This document shows, one piece after another, positions 40,389 to 40,476 of a stretch of DNA of 40,476 nt (its first letter is position 1; each line of letters begins with the position of its first letter). The notes under the pieces are model-generated. The model saw only the letters and a list, made by a program, of their open reading frames with translations. It was not told where the DNA came from and searched no databases. The DNA comes from Candidatus Cottocaccamicrobium excrementipullorum (GTDB lineage Bacteria > Bacillota > Clostridia > Lachnospirales > Lachnospiraceae): NCBI GenBank assembly GCA_018713255.1, contig DVFL01000026.1:1-40476 (forward strand). The letters run 5' to 3'. Position numbers and translations under genes: made by a program.

Positions 40389-40476
40389 ATGGAAAAATAC
40401 ATCTTCGATCAGTGCAATGGCCTTTGGTATGAATTCCAAGGCAACTACTATGTCCCCTGCTTAGTGCTGGATGAAG
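40389..40476 (+). CDS. tnpV: TnpV-family transposon protein (5' part, cut by the window edge)
   Basis: ATG at 40389 after CGGAGG. The 29 visible residues, MEKYIFDQCNGLWYE and onward to CLVLDE, match the N-terminus of TnpV, a small protein of unknown function carried by Tn4451-like and other clostridial mobile elements. Its full length is usually about 120 residues. The 240 bases upstream include several short dyads and no gene. It shows that the window ends inside a transposon or integrative element whose left boundary lies between about 39980 and 40388. Confidence 0.8.
   Translation, partial: MEKYIFDQCNGLWYEFQGNYYVPCLVLDE

Noticed and set aside
1-40476. CRISPR array or complete prophage
   Set aside because: No regular spaced direct repeats, cas genes, or phage structural genes are present.

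Overview
The window looks like chromosome of a Firmicute of class Clostridia, most likely a Lachnospiraceae gut bacterium. This is inferred from moderate GC, strong AGGAGG-type ribosome binding sites, consensus TTGACA/TATAAT promoters, the long-form Hpf, RF2 with a programmed frameshift, a YcxB protein, a PheB-hom-lysC operon, and a TnpV gene at the right edge. No species can be named from the sequence alone.

Layout, left to right. (1) 1-8126, all leftward: two tRNA-Ser genes, ispD, and a long translation and RNA-maintenance cluster: tex, ycxB, tsaE, tsaB, rimI, a small zinc-ribbon protein, rnz and tsaD. tsaB, tsaD and tsaE are three of the four core genes for the t6A37 tRNA modification. (2) 8200-9470: a rightward Q/W-repeat membrane protein and a leftward DUF2752 protein meet at a two-way terminator. 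(3) 9443-12441: the pheB-hom-lysC operon of the aspartate family. (4) 12461-17142: prfB with its +1 frameshift, secA, and a 700-base secA/hpf intergenic region with paired promoters and four perfect DnaA boxes. (5) 17143-22277: hpf, a wall-binding repeat protein, an SH3-NlpC/P60 endopeptidase, trxB, a short-chain dehydrogenase and a Cof-type HAD phosphatase. (6) 22323-28421: a MATE exporter coupled to a lone HicB-like protein, a large TetM/EF-G-type GTPase fused to a YacP/Rae1-type NYN nuclease domain, and a divergent HD-domain/TtcA-like pair. (7) 28442-31302: yaaA, bcp and a serine hydrolase. (8) 31422-37504: a sugar-oligomer uptake operon (binding lipoprotein, two permeases, GH43 glycosidase) with a divergent LysR-type regulator. 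(9) 37607-40476: a Cache-GAF-GGDEF diguanylate cyclase, then a decayed region with a gene remnant, and the start of a TnpV gene that marks entry into a mobile element.

The strongest candidate for something little described is the 921-residue GTPase-nuclease fusion (24021-26786). Both halves belong to families that work at the ribosomal A site, which suggests one protein that visits ribosomes and cleaves mRNA or another RNA there. The TetM loop that dislodges tetracycline is not conserved, so an automatic tetracycline-resistance label would probably be wrong. Other points worth checking are the DnaA-box cluster between secA and hpf, a nested inverted repeat with a promoter-like site at 3579-3657, and the LysR control of a carbohydrate operon.
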